Shown here: positions 8,670 through 17,294 of the stretch, in pieces
Position numbering within the stretch: the stretch's first letter is position 1
Layout of the letters: each line of letters starts with the position of its first letter
Assembly (NCBI RefSeq): GCF_008271745.1
Contig: NZ_VKKZ01000020.1
Span: forward strand, 434,001-498,000
Direction: 5' to 3'
Source: Rufibacter glacialis
GTDB lineage: Bacteria; Bacteroidota; Bacteroidia; Cytophagales; Hymenobacteraceae
Length of the DNA: 64,000 nucleotides
Notes under the pieces: model-generated
The model's input: the letters and a program-made list of their open reading frames with translations, nothing else
Database searches by the model: none
What the model was told of the DNA's origin: nothing
Translations under genes and position numbers: made by a program

Positions 8670-9026
8670 TCATCCCTGTTTCTTGAAAAATAACCAGACC
8701 CAAGTGGTCGCAATTGTGAATTCTATTAAAGCATCCAGCAGGTACACGTCCAAAATCTCGTCCCGGGTGGCATAGCGCATGTCTACCGCCCCCATGGCCA
8801 GCGCACTGAAGAAACCTAGCACCTGCGGGCTTTTCTCCTCCTGCGGCAAGAAGGCCGCCGTGAGCAGGGCGGCCCCAATGGCCAGGATCAGCAAGCCAAC
8901 CGTGACCACCAACCGCACTTCGTTTTTGGGGCCGGTCACTGCCAGAAAGCTGGGCATGTGCAAAAGGGGCCAAACCCCGGTGAGGGCAAAGTAACTCCCC
9001 TGCCCTAGTAAAAGCCATTTTCGCAT
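8670..9026 (-). CDS. Hypothetical integral membrane protein, four predicted helices
   Basis: The 118-residue product has four hydrophobic segments: about residues 8-28, 38-62, 68-82 and 92-114. It has a basic N-terminus (MRKW) and C-terminus (FFKKQG). The open frame continues upstream for 69 codons, but that part is basic and overlaps the divergent DUF2147 gene's promoter region; the ATG at 9024-9026 begins directly before the first helix and is the likely start. No family motif is recognised. It is divergent from the DUF2147 gene, and the ncRNA promoter lies just downstream. Confidence 0.65.
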   Translation of the reverse strand: MRKWLLLGQGSYFALTGVWPLLHMPSFLAVTGPKNEVRLVVTVGLLILAIGAALLTAAFLPQEEKSPQVLGFFSALAMGAVDMRYATRDEILDVYLLDALIEFTIATTWVWLFFKKQG

Positions 9027-9144
9027 AGGTGCTTTTTCATACGTGCAGGCCCTTCTGCGAGAAACTTTCTGGGCCGGAGATTTTTGGATTGTAATTTGCT
9101 TATATTTAATACCTAAAACCCTAAACCACCAAACAGCAGCGTGT

Positions 9145-9573
9145 ATGAAAAAGATCTTTTTACTTGCCCTCTTCCTTTGCTTGACTACCCTTGGCTGGGC
9201 GCAGAAAAAATCTCCCATTGGCATCTGGACCAATGAAGAGAAAGAAGCCCGCTTTGAGATTTACCAGTGCGGCGATAAACTCTGTGGCAAGATCATCTGG
9301 CTTAGTGAACCGAACAGAGACGGCAAACCTAAAGTAGATCAATTCAACCCAGACCCAAAACTGCAGAAACGTCCTGTGATGGGCTTGGTGTTCCTGAAGA
9401 ACTTCTCCCCCGTGGGCGATAACAAATGGGACGACGGCACCATCTATGACCCAAAATCTGGCAAGACCTATTCCTCTTACATGAAGCTGCTGGGCAACGG
9501 CAAGCTGGAGGTGAAAGGCTATATTGGCATCTCCTTGATTGGACGGTCCCAAACCTGGACCAGGGTGAACTAA
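9145..9573 (+). CDS. Secreted DUF2147 domain protein
   Basis: A 142-residue protein with a clear signal peptide (MKKIFLLALF...GWAQ, cleavage near residue 20). The mature part matches the DUF2147 pattern: PIGIWTNEEKEARFEIYQC, CGKIIWL, WDDGTIYDPKSGKTYSSYMKL and a final TWTRV. The family forms a small beta-barrel of unknown role, common as a periplasmic protein in Bacteroidota and Proteobacteria. The two cysteines (YQCGDKLCGK) are close enough to form a disulphide. The longer open frame from 9043 is rejected because the signal peptide starts at the ATG at 9145. Confidence 0.88.
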   Translation: MKKIFLLALFLCLTTLGWAQKKSPIGIWTNEEKEARFEIYQCGDKLCGKIIWLSEPNRDGKPKVDQFNPDPKLQKRPVMGLVFLKNFSPVGDNKWDDGTIYDPKSGKTYSSYMKLLGNGKLEVKGYIGISLIGRSQTWTRVN

Positions 9574-9587
9574 GCCACTACTTTTTA

Positions 9588-9642
9588 CCATAAAACGCCA
9601 ACGGGGACTTCTGATTCAGAAGTCCCCGTTGGCGTTTTATGG
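9588..9642. terminator. Very long bidirectional terminator
   Basis: An almost perfect 27-bp stem (beginning CCATAAAACGCCAACGGGGA) lies between the converging DUF2147 and GreA-like genes, with A/T runs at both ends. Confidence 0.85.
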
Positions 9643-9680
9643 CTTTCCCTGAAAAAACAGGCCAGAAATCGGGCCTGGTC

Positions 9681-10157
9681 TTAGAACAGGTCCAGGATGT
9701 TGATTTTTTTGTCGCGGAATACAAAAGACTCCCCTTTGCGTTTGCCGGCCATGGCCTGGAAAACTGGTGAGGCGGTTGAAATCGCGAAGAATTTCTCGCC
9801 AGCTAGGTTGATCTCGCCCAGGCTCACGGAGATGAAATAGTTCTGCGCGTCTGTGCGCACAATAGACCCCAGTGAAACATCTTCGTTCACCTTGTTACGC
9901 ACAATGCGCTTCAAGATGCTCTGCTTGGCAATGGCCTCGTCCAATTGCTTGGCGAACATATCCCGCTGAATGTGGCAGGCCTCCCTGAAGGATTCGAACT
10001 TATCTTCAATGGCTCCCTGGCTTTCGTTCGCGCTGGCCTGGGCTTCCTCCATGGCTTGCCGCGCGTTCTCCACGAAATCAGTTTGCTGGCGAAGGCACTC
10101 TTCTAACAACCTATGTTTTATATCCAGGTCAAGGGTAGTTTCAGAAGTCATAGACAT
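9681..10157 (-). CDS. GreA/GreB C-terminal-domain protein with N-terminal coiled coil
   Basis: A 158-residue soluble protein. Residues 10-80 are a charged helical hairpin like the Gre coiled coil. Residues 85-150 match the Gre C-terminal FKBP-like fold: VSLGSIVRTDAQNYFISVSL and ISTASPVFQAMAGKRKGESF, corresponding to the Gre motif ISPxSPxGKALLGKKxGD. Gre factors bind RNA polymerase and stimulate RNA cleavage in backtracked complexes. The helical-hairpin tip does not clearly show the acidic pair needed for cleavage, so it may bind polymerase without that activity; this is an inference. Monocistronic, sharing the terminator at 9588-9642. Confidence 0.75.
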   Translation of the reverse strand: MSMTSETTLDLDIKHRLLEECLRQQTDFVENARQAMEEAQASANESQGAIEDKFESFREACHIQRDMFAKQLDEAIAKQSILKRIVRNKVNEDVSLGSIVRTDAQNYFISVSLGEINLAGEKFFAISTASPVFQAMAGKRKGESFVFRDKKINILDLF

Positions 10158-10388
10158 AGTTTTATAAGGTACAACAGTTGATGCTCTCTACTTTTTGGGC
10201 GTTACTAAAGGAGGGAAAGGGGCCTCTGGTTATCTGCGACGGACCTGTATTCCGGCACTTTTCAGCAAAGGGCTCGGTAAACAGCAACAGAGGGCTTCAG
10301 TATAACACGCAAAGCTTTAAACTGATAATATGGTTTTTTGTTGGATAAAAACCATGAAAAAGTTGGGATTCTACCAATTAATCCTCCT

Positions 10389-12383
10389 TTAGAGCTTTAT
10401 TAGCCGGGTTTGCACCAGATTTGTATCATACCAGAGCTTCAGGAAATAAGTGCCTGCCCCTAAATCAGCCACTGAGAAAGTGGTACCCGCGGGGGCGAAA
10501 GTGCGGATATGCCGCCCTACCATATCATAGATGGCAATCTTTTGCGGCACCCCCTGCCCTGCCCGTAGGTGTACCTCGCCCCACGTGGGGTTAGGGTAAA
10601 GCACCAGGGTTCCGGCCGGCGGGGCCGGCGGAATGATCAAGGCATCTTCCCGAACCGATTTTACCACCTCCAGAAGCCATTGGTTGGGGTCTACTTCAAC
10701 GCCCAACACCGTCCCGGCTACCTGAAACTGGTACTCTTCCTGCTGTTGCCGGTGCCGCACCACTACTACCGTATCTTTCAAGGAGGTTCTGATCTTATAC
10801 TCCACCTCCGTGGTGAACAAAGGAGTAGCCGGGCTGGAAGTAGTTTGTAGGCTTCTTAGGTACACCTTGTTTCCTGCCTGCGCCCAGGACACGTCAAAAA
10901 TGGGGAATCCTTCGCCGTATACCCATTGGTCAAAGAAATACTGGAAAGAGCGGCCACTTACCCGTTCCACCACCTGCTGGAAATCTCTGGTGGTAGCCAC
11001 TTTATGCTGGTAGGCTTGGCGGTATTCCTGCAGCACCCGCAAGAACAAAGCGTCTGAGGCCAGGGCATGGCGCAGCATGTGCAGCACCAGCGCTCCTTTG
11101 CGGTACGTAAGGGCAGAACTGAAAATGCGGGCCACGTTGGTGCTGTCTTTCACAAAAACTGATCCGGCTGGCTGGCTTAAAGTGCTTTGGTACGCCCGGT
11201 TAAGCCAATTGGCTCTTTCTGCGGGCCAGAGCTTTTCCAGGGCCAGCAGTTCACTGTAAGAGGCGAAGCCCTCATTCAACCAGATGTGGCTCCAGTCTGC
11301 AGTGGTGACTTCGTTTCCCCACCATTGATGGGCCAATTCATGGGCGGTAAGGGTGAACTCAAAGGTGGATTGGGTAGTCATGGTCTGGTGCTCCATGCCG
11401 CCGCCAATGGGCGCCATGCTATGGCCGTACTTTTCCCGGTGAAAAGGGTAAAGCCCAAACAACTCAGAAAATAACTGTAGAAAAGGTCCTGTTCTGTCAA
11501 TTTCGGGTTTAAAGGTGGCCAAGGCCTGCGGATAGAGGTAATTCTGCACCAGCACCGGCTTAGGAGCCCCCGGTAAAGCCACGTCAAAGGAATATTCCTC
11601 GTATTGACCTACGGCCACCGAGATGAGGTAATAGGCAATAGGATAGGTAGAACGCCATTCATACCGGTGCTTTTGATCAGGCAAGGGGGTAATGCGCTGC
11701 AACAGCCCGTTTGCCCCTACCTTGTTAGACACATCAGTGGTGACCCAAACCGTGACTGAATCTGCTTTGTCATACAGCAACTGCTTGCACGGAAACCATT
11801 CTGAGGCGGCAAAGGGTTCGCTCAGACTCCAGGCCACCTGTTGCCCCCAAGGCTGCGCAATACCAGTATTGAACCCGTTGCCAATGGCGGCACTCGCCCC
11901 CGACGGCGCCCGGCCCGCATAGAAAACCTGCACTTGGAATTTCTGCCCGGCCGTAACGGGAGTGGGCAATTCTGCGGTGACTTCATTGCCCGAGCGGCGC
12001 ACCATGCAGGGTGTCCCGTTCAGCAACACCTGTTGGATGTTGAAATTGGAATGCAGCTCAAAGGCAAACTGGCGCACCGTGATGGCTACCGCCGAGGCAT
12101 TGAGCACCACGTTCCCGCTGATGTCCAAAGAATTCCGCTCCAGTTGCAGATCCAGCTTGTACCAGTGAAGGTCATACTGGCGCATCAGGTCCCGGTGTGG
12201 AGGCGAGGTAATGCCATCCGCCAGAAGGGCGGGCACAGTCTGTAACCGGGAGGCCGCGCAGAGGTGCAGGTCCCTGTCTGGGGCCTGCGCCACCGCCTCA
12301 AGACCACAAGGAAAGAGCAAAAGACCCAGCCTCAGCAGCTTAAAGAAAACCAGGAATTGGAGAGCGGTAAATCGTTGTACCAT
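10389..12383 (-). CDS. Secreted M1 family aminopeptidase with T9SS sorting domain
   Basis: The 664-residue product has a hydrophobic N-terminus (about residues 10-33, ending VAQA) acting as signal peptide. An M1 N-terminal saddle domain follows, then the substrate motif GGGMEHQ (327-333), the zinc site HELAHQWWGN (H348, H352) and third ligand E371 in LNEGFAS. The usual GxMEN is GGMEHQ here, a variant I associate with secreted Bacteroidota M1 enzymes. The final 80 residues (LVLYPNPTWGEVHL ... TRLIKL) form a type A T9SS C-terminal domain, so the enzyme is exported across the outer membrane and probably anchored. It would release amino acids from peptides in the medium. Confidence 0.9.
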   Translation of the reverse strand: MVQRFTALQFLVFFKLLRLGLLLFPCGLEAVAQAPDRDLHLCAASRLQTVPALLADGITSPPHRDLMRQYDLHWYKLDLQLERNSLDISGNVVLNASAVAITVRQFAFELHSNFNIQQVLLNGTPCMVRRSGNEVTAELPTPVTAGQKFQVQVFYAGRAPSGASAAIGNGFNTGIAQPWGQQVAWSLSEPFAASEWFPCKQLLYDKADSVTVWVTTDVSNKVGANGLLQRITPLPDQKHRYEWRSTYPIAYYLISVAVGQYEEYSFDVALPGAPKPVLVQNYLYPQALATFKPEIDRTGPFLQLFSELFGLYPFHREKYGHSMAPIGGGMEHQTMTTQSTFEFTLTAHELAHQWWGNEVTTADWSHIWLNEGFASYSELLALEKLWPAERANWLNRAYQSTLSQPAGSVFVKDSTNVARIFSSALTYRKGALVLHMLRHALASDALFLRVLQEYRQAYQHKVATTRDFQQVVERVSGRSFQYFFDQWVYGEGFPIFDVSWAQAGNKVYLRSLQTTSSPATPLFTTEVEYKIRTSLKDTVVVVRHRQQQEEYQFQVAGTVLGVEVDPNQWLLEVVKSVREDALIIPPAPPAGTLVLYPNPTWGEVHLRAGQGVPQKIAIYDMVGRHIRTFAPAGTTFSVADLGAGTYFLKLWYDTNLVQTRLIKL

Positions 12384-12431
12384 ACGCGAGCTATACGGAT
12401 TTTCTTTGGGTGGAAGGTACTGCTAAAACGC

Positions 12432-12466
12432 GAAAGAGACCTGAAATTTTATTTCAGGTCTCTTTC
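12432..12466 (-). terminator. Terminator of the T9SS cargo gene
   Basis: GAAAGAGACCTGAAAT and its complement form a 16-bp stem between two minus-strand genes, 20 nt after the stop at 12486. The T tract after it on the minus strand is weak. Confidence 0.6.
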
Positions 12467-12485
12467 TGCAAAATAGTCAATAAAT

Positions 12486-13553
12486 CTACTGCACCACTAC
12501 TTTTCCTGCCTGGGTGGTTTTGCCCACGATTACCTGAATGGTATAGGTCCCTTTCCCAAGCCGGGTCAGGTTCAGCTCCCGGAAATAGGTGCCTTCTACC
12601 GTTCCCAGATCTTCCTGGTGCACGGTTTTTCCCAGGTTGTCTACCACCCGTACCTGGGCTTTGGCCTTTTTGGGAGAGGTGAAGGAATAGGTGACCGGCC
12701 CACTGGTAGGGTTGGGAAAGAAGCGGAGCTCCAATTTAGCCGCTTTCTGGGCTTCCTTCTTTTTCCTGCCTTTGGCTGCCTGCTTTTCCCCTGAATTAAT
12801 CGTGGCCTTCGCCTCTTGTAGAAGGATGATCCTGGTATTGTCTCCCCTTCTGAGTTTCACCACGTCATAATCACCGGGTTCAATAACCTCCCCGGTGTCT
12901 TTCTTCCGGAGCCTCCTGATGGTGATTCCCTCAGTACCCTCCTCTTTCAGCACCCGAATGGTCTCTCTCCCCAACAGGGAATCCCCGGACAGGGAAAAGG
13001 TACTGTCAATTCTGAAGATCCGGGGATTAACCAGGGAATCAATAGTGATGGCCCGATGTACCACGGTAGGGTTGCCCCGCAAGGTGAAGGCCCTTACCCG
13101 GGTTCTCCGCAGGGAGTCGCCGCCTAAAGTAGTGGCCCCATATACCCGAATCTCCTTGTTTCGGGAAAAAACAGAATCTGGAGCAGCTAACCTGAAAACC
13201 ATGGTTCTAAGTGAATCTCTTCCCTGAGAAGGTACCACCTTGATTACCTCCCCCAGTTTCCCAGCTGATATACGCACCGGGCTCAAGGGTTTAGCCCCTA
13301 ATTTTTTGAAAGACGCCGAATCTGCCTGAAGTTTTTCCAAGGCTTTGCCCATGCTCGTGCCCGCCGGGATGGTGAGGGTGGTATCCAGCACGTAATACGT
13401 ATCCCCTTCCTGCCGGAAAATCTTCACTTTGGCCTTTTTGGGTGCGCCTGCCTGGGCTTTCTCTTTCTCCTGGGCCTGGGCCGGCAGATGGAGCCCGCCG
13501 GCCAGTAACAGAAAGGAAAGGAGCCCTAAAAGTGAGTATTGTTTCTTTCTCAT
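12486..13553 (-). CDS. Secreted protein of unknown function with T9SS sorting domain
   Basis: A 355-residue protein with a signal peptide (MRKKQYSLLG... ending PAQAQ). The middle part is strand-rich and charged, with many S/D/R residues, and matches no family I know. After a basic linker (KGRKKKEAQKAAK) the C-terminus from LELRFFPNPTSGPVTYSF to GKVVVQ is a type A T9SS sorting domain. It starts 147 bp from the divergent sensor kinase gene. The spacer holds four phased GTTAAA repeats (13613-13661), so this cargo protein may be controlled by that two-component system. That link is inferred from position only. Confidence 0.8.
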   Translation of the reverse strand: MRKKQYSLLGLLSFLLLAGGLHLPAQAQEKEKAQAGAPKKAKVKIFRQEGDTYYVLDTTLTIPAGTSMGKALEKLQADSASFKKLGAKPLSPVRISAGKLGEVIKVVPSQGRDSLRTMVFRLAAPDSVFSRNKEIRVYGATTLGGDSLRRTRVRAFTLRGNPTVVHRAITIDSLVNPRIFRIDSTFSLSGDSLLGRETIRVLKEEGTEGITIRRLRKKDTGEVIEPGDYDVVKLRRGDNTRIILLQEAKATINSGEKQAAKGRKKKEAQKAAKLELRFFPNPTSGPVTYSFTSPKKAKAQVRVVDNLGKTVHQEDLGTVEGTYFRELNLTRLGKGTYTIQVIVGKTTQAGKVVVQ

Positions 13554-13612
13554 AACATTAGTACATTAGGTAAAGCTATCTGGTTGATGTCTACAATATT
13601 ACCGGGTAGGAT

Positions 13613-13661
13613 CTTAACCGGTGGTTAAGGCTTGGTTAAAGTCTGTTAAAGAAACGTTAAA
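13613..13661. promoter_or_regulatory. Putative response-regulator operator: phased GTTAA(A) repeats
   Basis: GTTAA-type half-sites start at 13624, 13635, 13645 and 13656, i.e. 11, 10 and 11 bp apart, on one face of the helix. The first also belongs to an inverted repeat CTTAACC-GGT-GGTTAAG (13613-13629). OmpR-family regulators bind such tandem sites, for example PhoP and CpxR boxes. The array ends 26 bp before the kinase gene's -7 box, in the position of an activator site. Confidence 0.55.
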
Positions 13662-13687
13662 GTAGAAATACCCCATTGGTAAGCTTT

Positions 13688-13695
13688 TATCTTTG
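13688..13695 (+). promoter_or_regulatory. -7 element of the sensor kinase gene
   Basis: TATCTTTG is an exact TAnnTTTG match. No TTTG -33 box is present at the right distance; the GTTAAA array lies there instead. The box ends only 5 nt before the ATG, which implies a leaderless or almost leaderless mRNA. Confidence 0.45.
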
Positions 13696-13700
13696 CCTAG

Positions 13701-15881
13701 ATGAGAAAGAAAACATTGCTATGGGTCATTTTTCTGATGACGATCTCCCTGATTGGGCTGATCGGGTTCCAGGCGTTCTGGATCCACCATGCCGTGCAGA
13801 TGGAAGAGGAGGTATTTGACCGGAACGTGAACGATGCCCTGCACCAGGTAGTGCGCCGGCTGGAAACCCAGGAAGCGGTGCATTTCCTGAAGGAAGAAGC
13901 CCCCCAGATACGGGCCGCCGTCCTGTCACCAGAGCCACCGTCTCTTCCCGAACCGGAAAAGCCCAAACGGGTGATGGCCCACAAAACCCCACGTAGCCCC
14001 AGGCCAGCGTCTGCCCCCACCCCCCCTGCTGCCCAAGCACCCTCCCAGCGGCACCCAGTCCTGCTTTCCCCTAACCAGATCATGGTAGCCCCCAGCCAGA
14101 TGGCCCCGGTTACTGCCCCCAATGTCATCATCACTCGGGCGGAGGCCGCTACCCTCACCACGGGGAAAGAGCTTAGGACCAGCACCTACCTGAGGGGCGC
14201 GCGCGTGATGGCTCACGGCGGCAAGCCGGTAACGGGAGGCCAACCAGTGGAGATTTTCGGGAAGGGAGCCACGGACTCGGTGGTTATCTGGAAAATCATT
14301 GCCTCCCAGAAGCCGATTATTGACTCTTTTCACAGAAATCACCCCATAAAGTACCTTCCGGCCAGAGTTGATTCTGGGGTGGTATTCAGGATGAGCCCAG
14401 ATTCCCTCACCCGGGCCCGCCAGCAGGAACTGTTACGCCAGATCAAAAACAGGAACATTCAGGAAGTACGGGTAGAGAAAGGCAAAAGCATTGCCATCAT
14501 GGTAGACACCCTGCCCAATAAAACGTGGCGGCAGGCCATCACTTTGCAGAGAGACTCCTTAACCACTACGGTGCCCGTCTACGCGAAGACCAGGAGAGGA
14601 AATACGGTAGTCGGGACGGCTTCTTCTACGCACGGTTTTACTTATACCCTTTCCCCCACCAGGGTTCCGGTAAAAAAGGAGAAACCAGCCCCTGCCCCCG
14701 TGAAAAAGCTGGCTCCGGAAAAAGCCCCTCATAAAAAAGCCGAAGCCAAGGCCCAGCACCTGAACCAGGTCATGCAGCAGATGGCGGTAGAATACGTGAG
14801 AAAAGAAAAGCCGCTGGCAGAACGCCTGCAGCAACTGCACCTCAATGACCTGTTGGCTTCTGAACTACAGGCCCGCAACATCTTTACCCCGTATCATTGC
14901 AAGCTTCAGACCGTGGCAGGTAGAAACGGCGCGGAGATCGTGTTGGCCTCGTCTAATAACCTGGTGCTGCCGGCCAACCTGCGGGAGAACGAATACGCCG
15001 TGCGGCTGTTCCCCAATGATGTCATGACCGCGCCGGGCTTTCTGTTGCTCAATTTCCCCAACCGCAACCTGTACGTGTGGCAGAGCCTGTTGATCCCTTC
15101 GCTTATCTCAGTGCTGTTTACGCTCATCATCATTGGCACCTTCTCTTTCACGCTATACACCATTCTGCGCCAGAAGAAGATCTCAGAGATCAAAAACGAC
15201 TTCATCAACAACATGACGCATGAATTCAAAACCCCCATTGCCACCATTTCTTTGGCTTTGGATGCGTTGGTGAACCCCAAGGTGCGCACAGATGAGGCAC
15301 GGGTAGACTATTACGCCCGCATCATCAAAGACGAGAATAAACGCATGCACCAACAGGTAGAGAAAGTGCTGCAGACGGCCCAGATGGAGCGCAAGGCGCA
15401 GCAACTGGCCTTTGAGAAGGTAGACGTGCACCAGCTGATCAGGAAAGTGGCCGAACCCTTTCAACTGCACATTGAGCAGCGCCAAGGGGTACTGGACCTG
15501 AAACTGGATGCCCAGGAAGCCGAGATCTGGGCCGATGCCGGGCACCTGGCCAACATGATCGGCAACCTGCTGGACAACGCGAACAAATATTCACCCAACG
15601 CCCCAAAAATCGTGATCCAGACCTCCACCATTGCCAAAGGCTTGCACATCACCGTGGAAGACCAAGGAGTAGGCATGTCCAGGGAAGCCCAGAAAAGGGT
15701 TTTTGAGAAATTCTACCGGGTACCCACCGGCAACGTGCACAACGTGAAAGGGTTCGGGCTGGGGCTCAGCTACGTCAAGACCATGGCCGAGGCCCATTCC
15801 GGAAGCATCCACCTCCGCAGCGAGCTAGGGAAAGGCAGCAAGTTCACCTTGTGGCTCCCGTTTCAGAAACATGTCAGCTAA
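13701..15881 (+). CDS. rprX: Two-component sensor histidine kinase (RprX-like)
   Basis: A 726-residue kinase. The first membrane helix is at about residues 6-28, the second at about 462-488, and between them is a periplasmic region of some 430 residues that is rich in Pro, Ala and Lys. The kinase core has the H-box NNMTHEFKTPIATI (H507), the N-box NLLDNANKYS, G1 VEDQGVGM and G2 GFGLGLSYVK. It pairs with the OmpR-type regulator starting 31 nt downstream; the pair resembles RprX/RprY, the two-component system of Bacteroides. The low-complexity periplasmic segment (positions 13960-14090 and 14680-14760) is unusual. An upstream direct-repeat array suggests autoregulation. Confidence 0.9.
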   Translation: MRKKTLLWVIFLMTISLIGLIGFQAFWIHHAVQMEEEVFDRNVNDALHQVVRRLETQEAVHFLKEEAPQIRAAVLSPEPPSLPEPEKPKRVMAHKTPRSPRPASAPTPPAAQAPSQRHPVLLSPNQIMVAPSQMAPVTAPNVIITRAEAATLTTGKELRTSTYLRGARVMAHGGKPVTGGQPVEIFGKGATDSVVIWKIIASQKPIIDSFHRNHPIKYLPARVDSGVVFRMSPDSLTRARQQELLRQIKNRNIQEVRVEKGKSIAIMVDTLPNKTWRQAITLQRDSLTTTVPVYAKTRRGNTVVGTASSTHGFTYTLSPTRVPVKKEKPAPAPVKKLAPEKAPHKKAEAKAQHLNQVMQQMAVEYVRKEKPLAERLQQLHLNDLLASELQARNIFTPYHCKLQTVAGRNGAEIVLASSNNLVLPANLRENEYAVRLFPNDVMTAPGFLLLNFPNRNLYVWQSLLIPSLISVLFTLIIIGTFSFTLYTILRQKKISEIKNDFINNMTHEFKTPIATISLALDALVNPKVRTDEARVDYYARIIKDENKRMHQQVEKVLQTAQMERKAQQLAFEKVDVHQLIRKVAEPFQLHIEQRQGVLDLKLDAQEAEIWADAGHLANMIGNLLDNANKYSPNAPKIVIQTSTIAKGLHITVEDQGVGMSREAQKRVFEKFYRVPTGNVHNVKGFGLGLSYVKTMAEAHSGSIHLRSELGKGSKFTLWLPFQKHVS

Positions 15882-15912
15882 GCAGCTTATCTAACTTTAA
15901 CGCTTTCCATCC

Positions 15913-16650
15913 ATGACAGCACATACCGCCACCCGCCTTCTTCTGGTAGAAGATGACCCTAACTTCGGCATGGTCCTGAAAGATTACCTGGAACTCCATG
16001 ATTACGAGGTCACTTTGTGCACCGATGGCCTGCAAGGCCTGCGCACGTTCCAGAAAGAAGCCTTTGACGCCTGCATCCTGGATGTCATGATGCCCCTGAA
16101 AGATGGTTTCTCCCTGGCCACCGACATCAAGAAAGCAGACCCGCAGATGCCCGTGATCTTCCTGACCGCCAAGGCCATGAAAGCCGACATGCTAGAGGGG
16201 TTCAGGATAGGCGCCGATGACTACATCACCAAACCCTTTGATTCTGAGATCCTGCTCTGCAAGCTGAAAGCCATTTTGCAGCGCAAGGCCATCTCCTCGG
16301 CCCCAGAGAAAACCCAGTCCACGGAGTATCAACTGGGCCGTTACCACTTCAATGCTAAAACCCGCTTGATCACCCATGATGGCGAAACCCAGAAGCTTTC
16401 ACCCAAAGAGGCGGAATTGCTCCTGCTCCTTTGCCAGTACCTCAATGATGTGTTGCCCCGCGAGGTAGCCCTGAGCAGAATCTGGAAAGACGACAACTAT
16501 TTCACGGCCCGCAGCATGGATGTGTTTGTCACCAAGCTGCGCAAATACCTGAAGGCAGATCCCAGCGTAGAGATCATCAACGTGCACGGGAACGGTTTCC
16601 GGCTGGTGGCCCCGGTGAACGAAGCCCAGATTCTGGCTCCTTCTATGTAA
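15913..16650 (+). CDS. rprY: OmpR-family response regulator (RprY-like)
   Basis: The 245-residue protein has a receiver domain with acidic residues D14/D15, phosphoacceptor D57 (ILDVMMPLKDG), T85 and K107 (DDYITKPFD), then a winged-helix DNA-binding domain from about residue 140 (LSPKEAELLLLL; ARSMDVFVTKLRKYLKADP; NVHGNGFRLV). Its motifs, including IWKDDNYFTARSMDV, closely match my memory of Bacteroides RprY. When phosphorylated by the adjacent kinase it should bind tandem repeats; the GTTAAA array at 13613-13661 is the obvious candidate. It is co-transcribed with the kinase and ends at a good terminator. Confidence 0.92.
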   Translation: MTAHTATRLLLVEDDPNFGMVLKDYLELHDYEVTLCTDGLQGLRTFQKEAFDACILDVMMPLKDGFSLATDIKKADPQMPVIFLTAKAMKADMLEGFRIGADDYITKPFDSEILLCKLKAILQRKAISSAPEKTQSTEYQLGRYHFNAKTRLITHDGETQKLSPKEAELLLLLCQYLNDVLPREVALSRIWKDDNYFTARSMDVFVTKLRKYLKADPSVEIINVHGNGFRLVAPVNEAQILAPSM

Positions 16651-16679
16651 AATCAGCTAGTTCTGGCTCTATCCAGCTA

Positions 16680-16730
16680 TGCGTGTTTTGTGTCTGATTT
16701 TCCATAAGCAGGCACAAAACACGCATTTTT
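16680..16730 (+). terminator. Terminator of the two-component operon
   Basis: TGCGTGTTTTGTG and CACAAAACACGCA form a 13-bp stem with a 20-nt loop, followed by five T. Confidence 0.8.
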
Positions 16731-17294
16731 GCTTGCTACAGAGGTAGAAAACCAAGTTCGTGATAATAAGCGCAGGAAAGGCAATTGTTTAAGTTTTCAA
16801 AAGATCAAGGTCCCGAAATGAACAAAAAGGGCAAAGTCAGATGTAGGGGCAATCCCTTATGGCCGCCCAGGCAACTAGTTCTACCGTCTGGATTCTTTCC
16901 TTTAGGTGAGCGAAGAGGGGTGTTTACTCCTGCTGTTGGGGATCTTTAGTATCCTTTTGGGTTATCGCTTTATTGCACAGAAGGTTCTTCAGGCGGATTG
17001 TTCATCTCCTACCCCCTTCAAAGGGGGACGAAATTCCGGTGCATTAAAAAAGCTATTGAAGCCCTACGGAACAAGAGATAGGAAAAGAAGGCGAAGGGGC
17101 ATCCACAAGAGAATGGGCATTCCTCAGGGCTCCAACCTTTACTAAGAAGGCTTACTGATTTTGGGCTTGTTTTTCAGAAAATGCGCAGAAATCAGGTTGG
17201 GGAGAACTTTTAGGCCCCGGAAAGGGAACAGTGTAGAATTTTTCCGCATCTTCACGACCGGAAACACTCCTGTTCACGTTTATTTATCCCTCCC
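16731..17294. other. Gene-free spacer with small palindromes
   Basis: No credible gene is seen. A GTG-started 79-codon frame at 16906 is rejected. Structures include TGTAGGGGCAATCCCTTATGG at 16843-16863, resembling a widespread bacterial intergenic palindrome, the perfect hairpin CCCCCTT-CA-AAGGGGG at 17012-17027, and a divergent copy of the 36-nt element around 17157-17193. Confidence 0.45.
17012..17027. repeat. Short perfect palindrome
   Basis: CCCCCTT-CA-AAGGGGG, a 7-bp stem with a 2-nt gap. It has no T tract and is far from any stop codon, so it is unlikely to be a terminator. Confidence 0.5.

Noticed and set aside
16906-17145. 79-codon plus-strand frame starting GTG
   Set aside because: It runs through a CCCCCTTCAAAGGGGG palindrome, the C-terminal half is an implausible Arg/Lys-rich mix, and there is no promoter or terminator.
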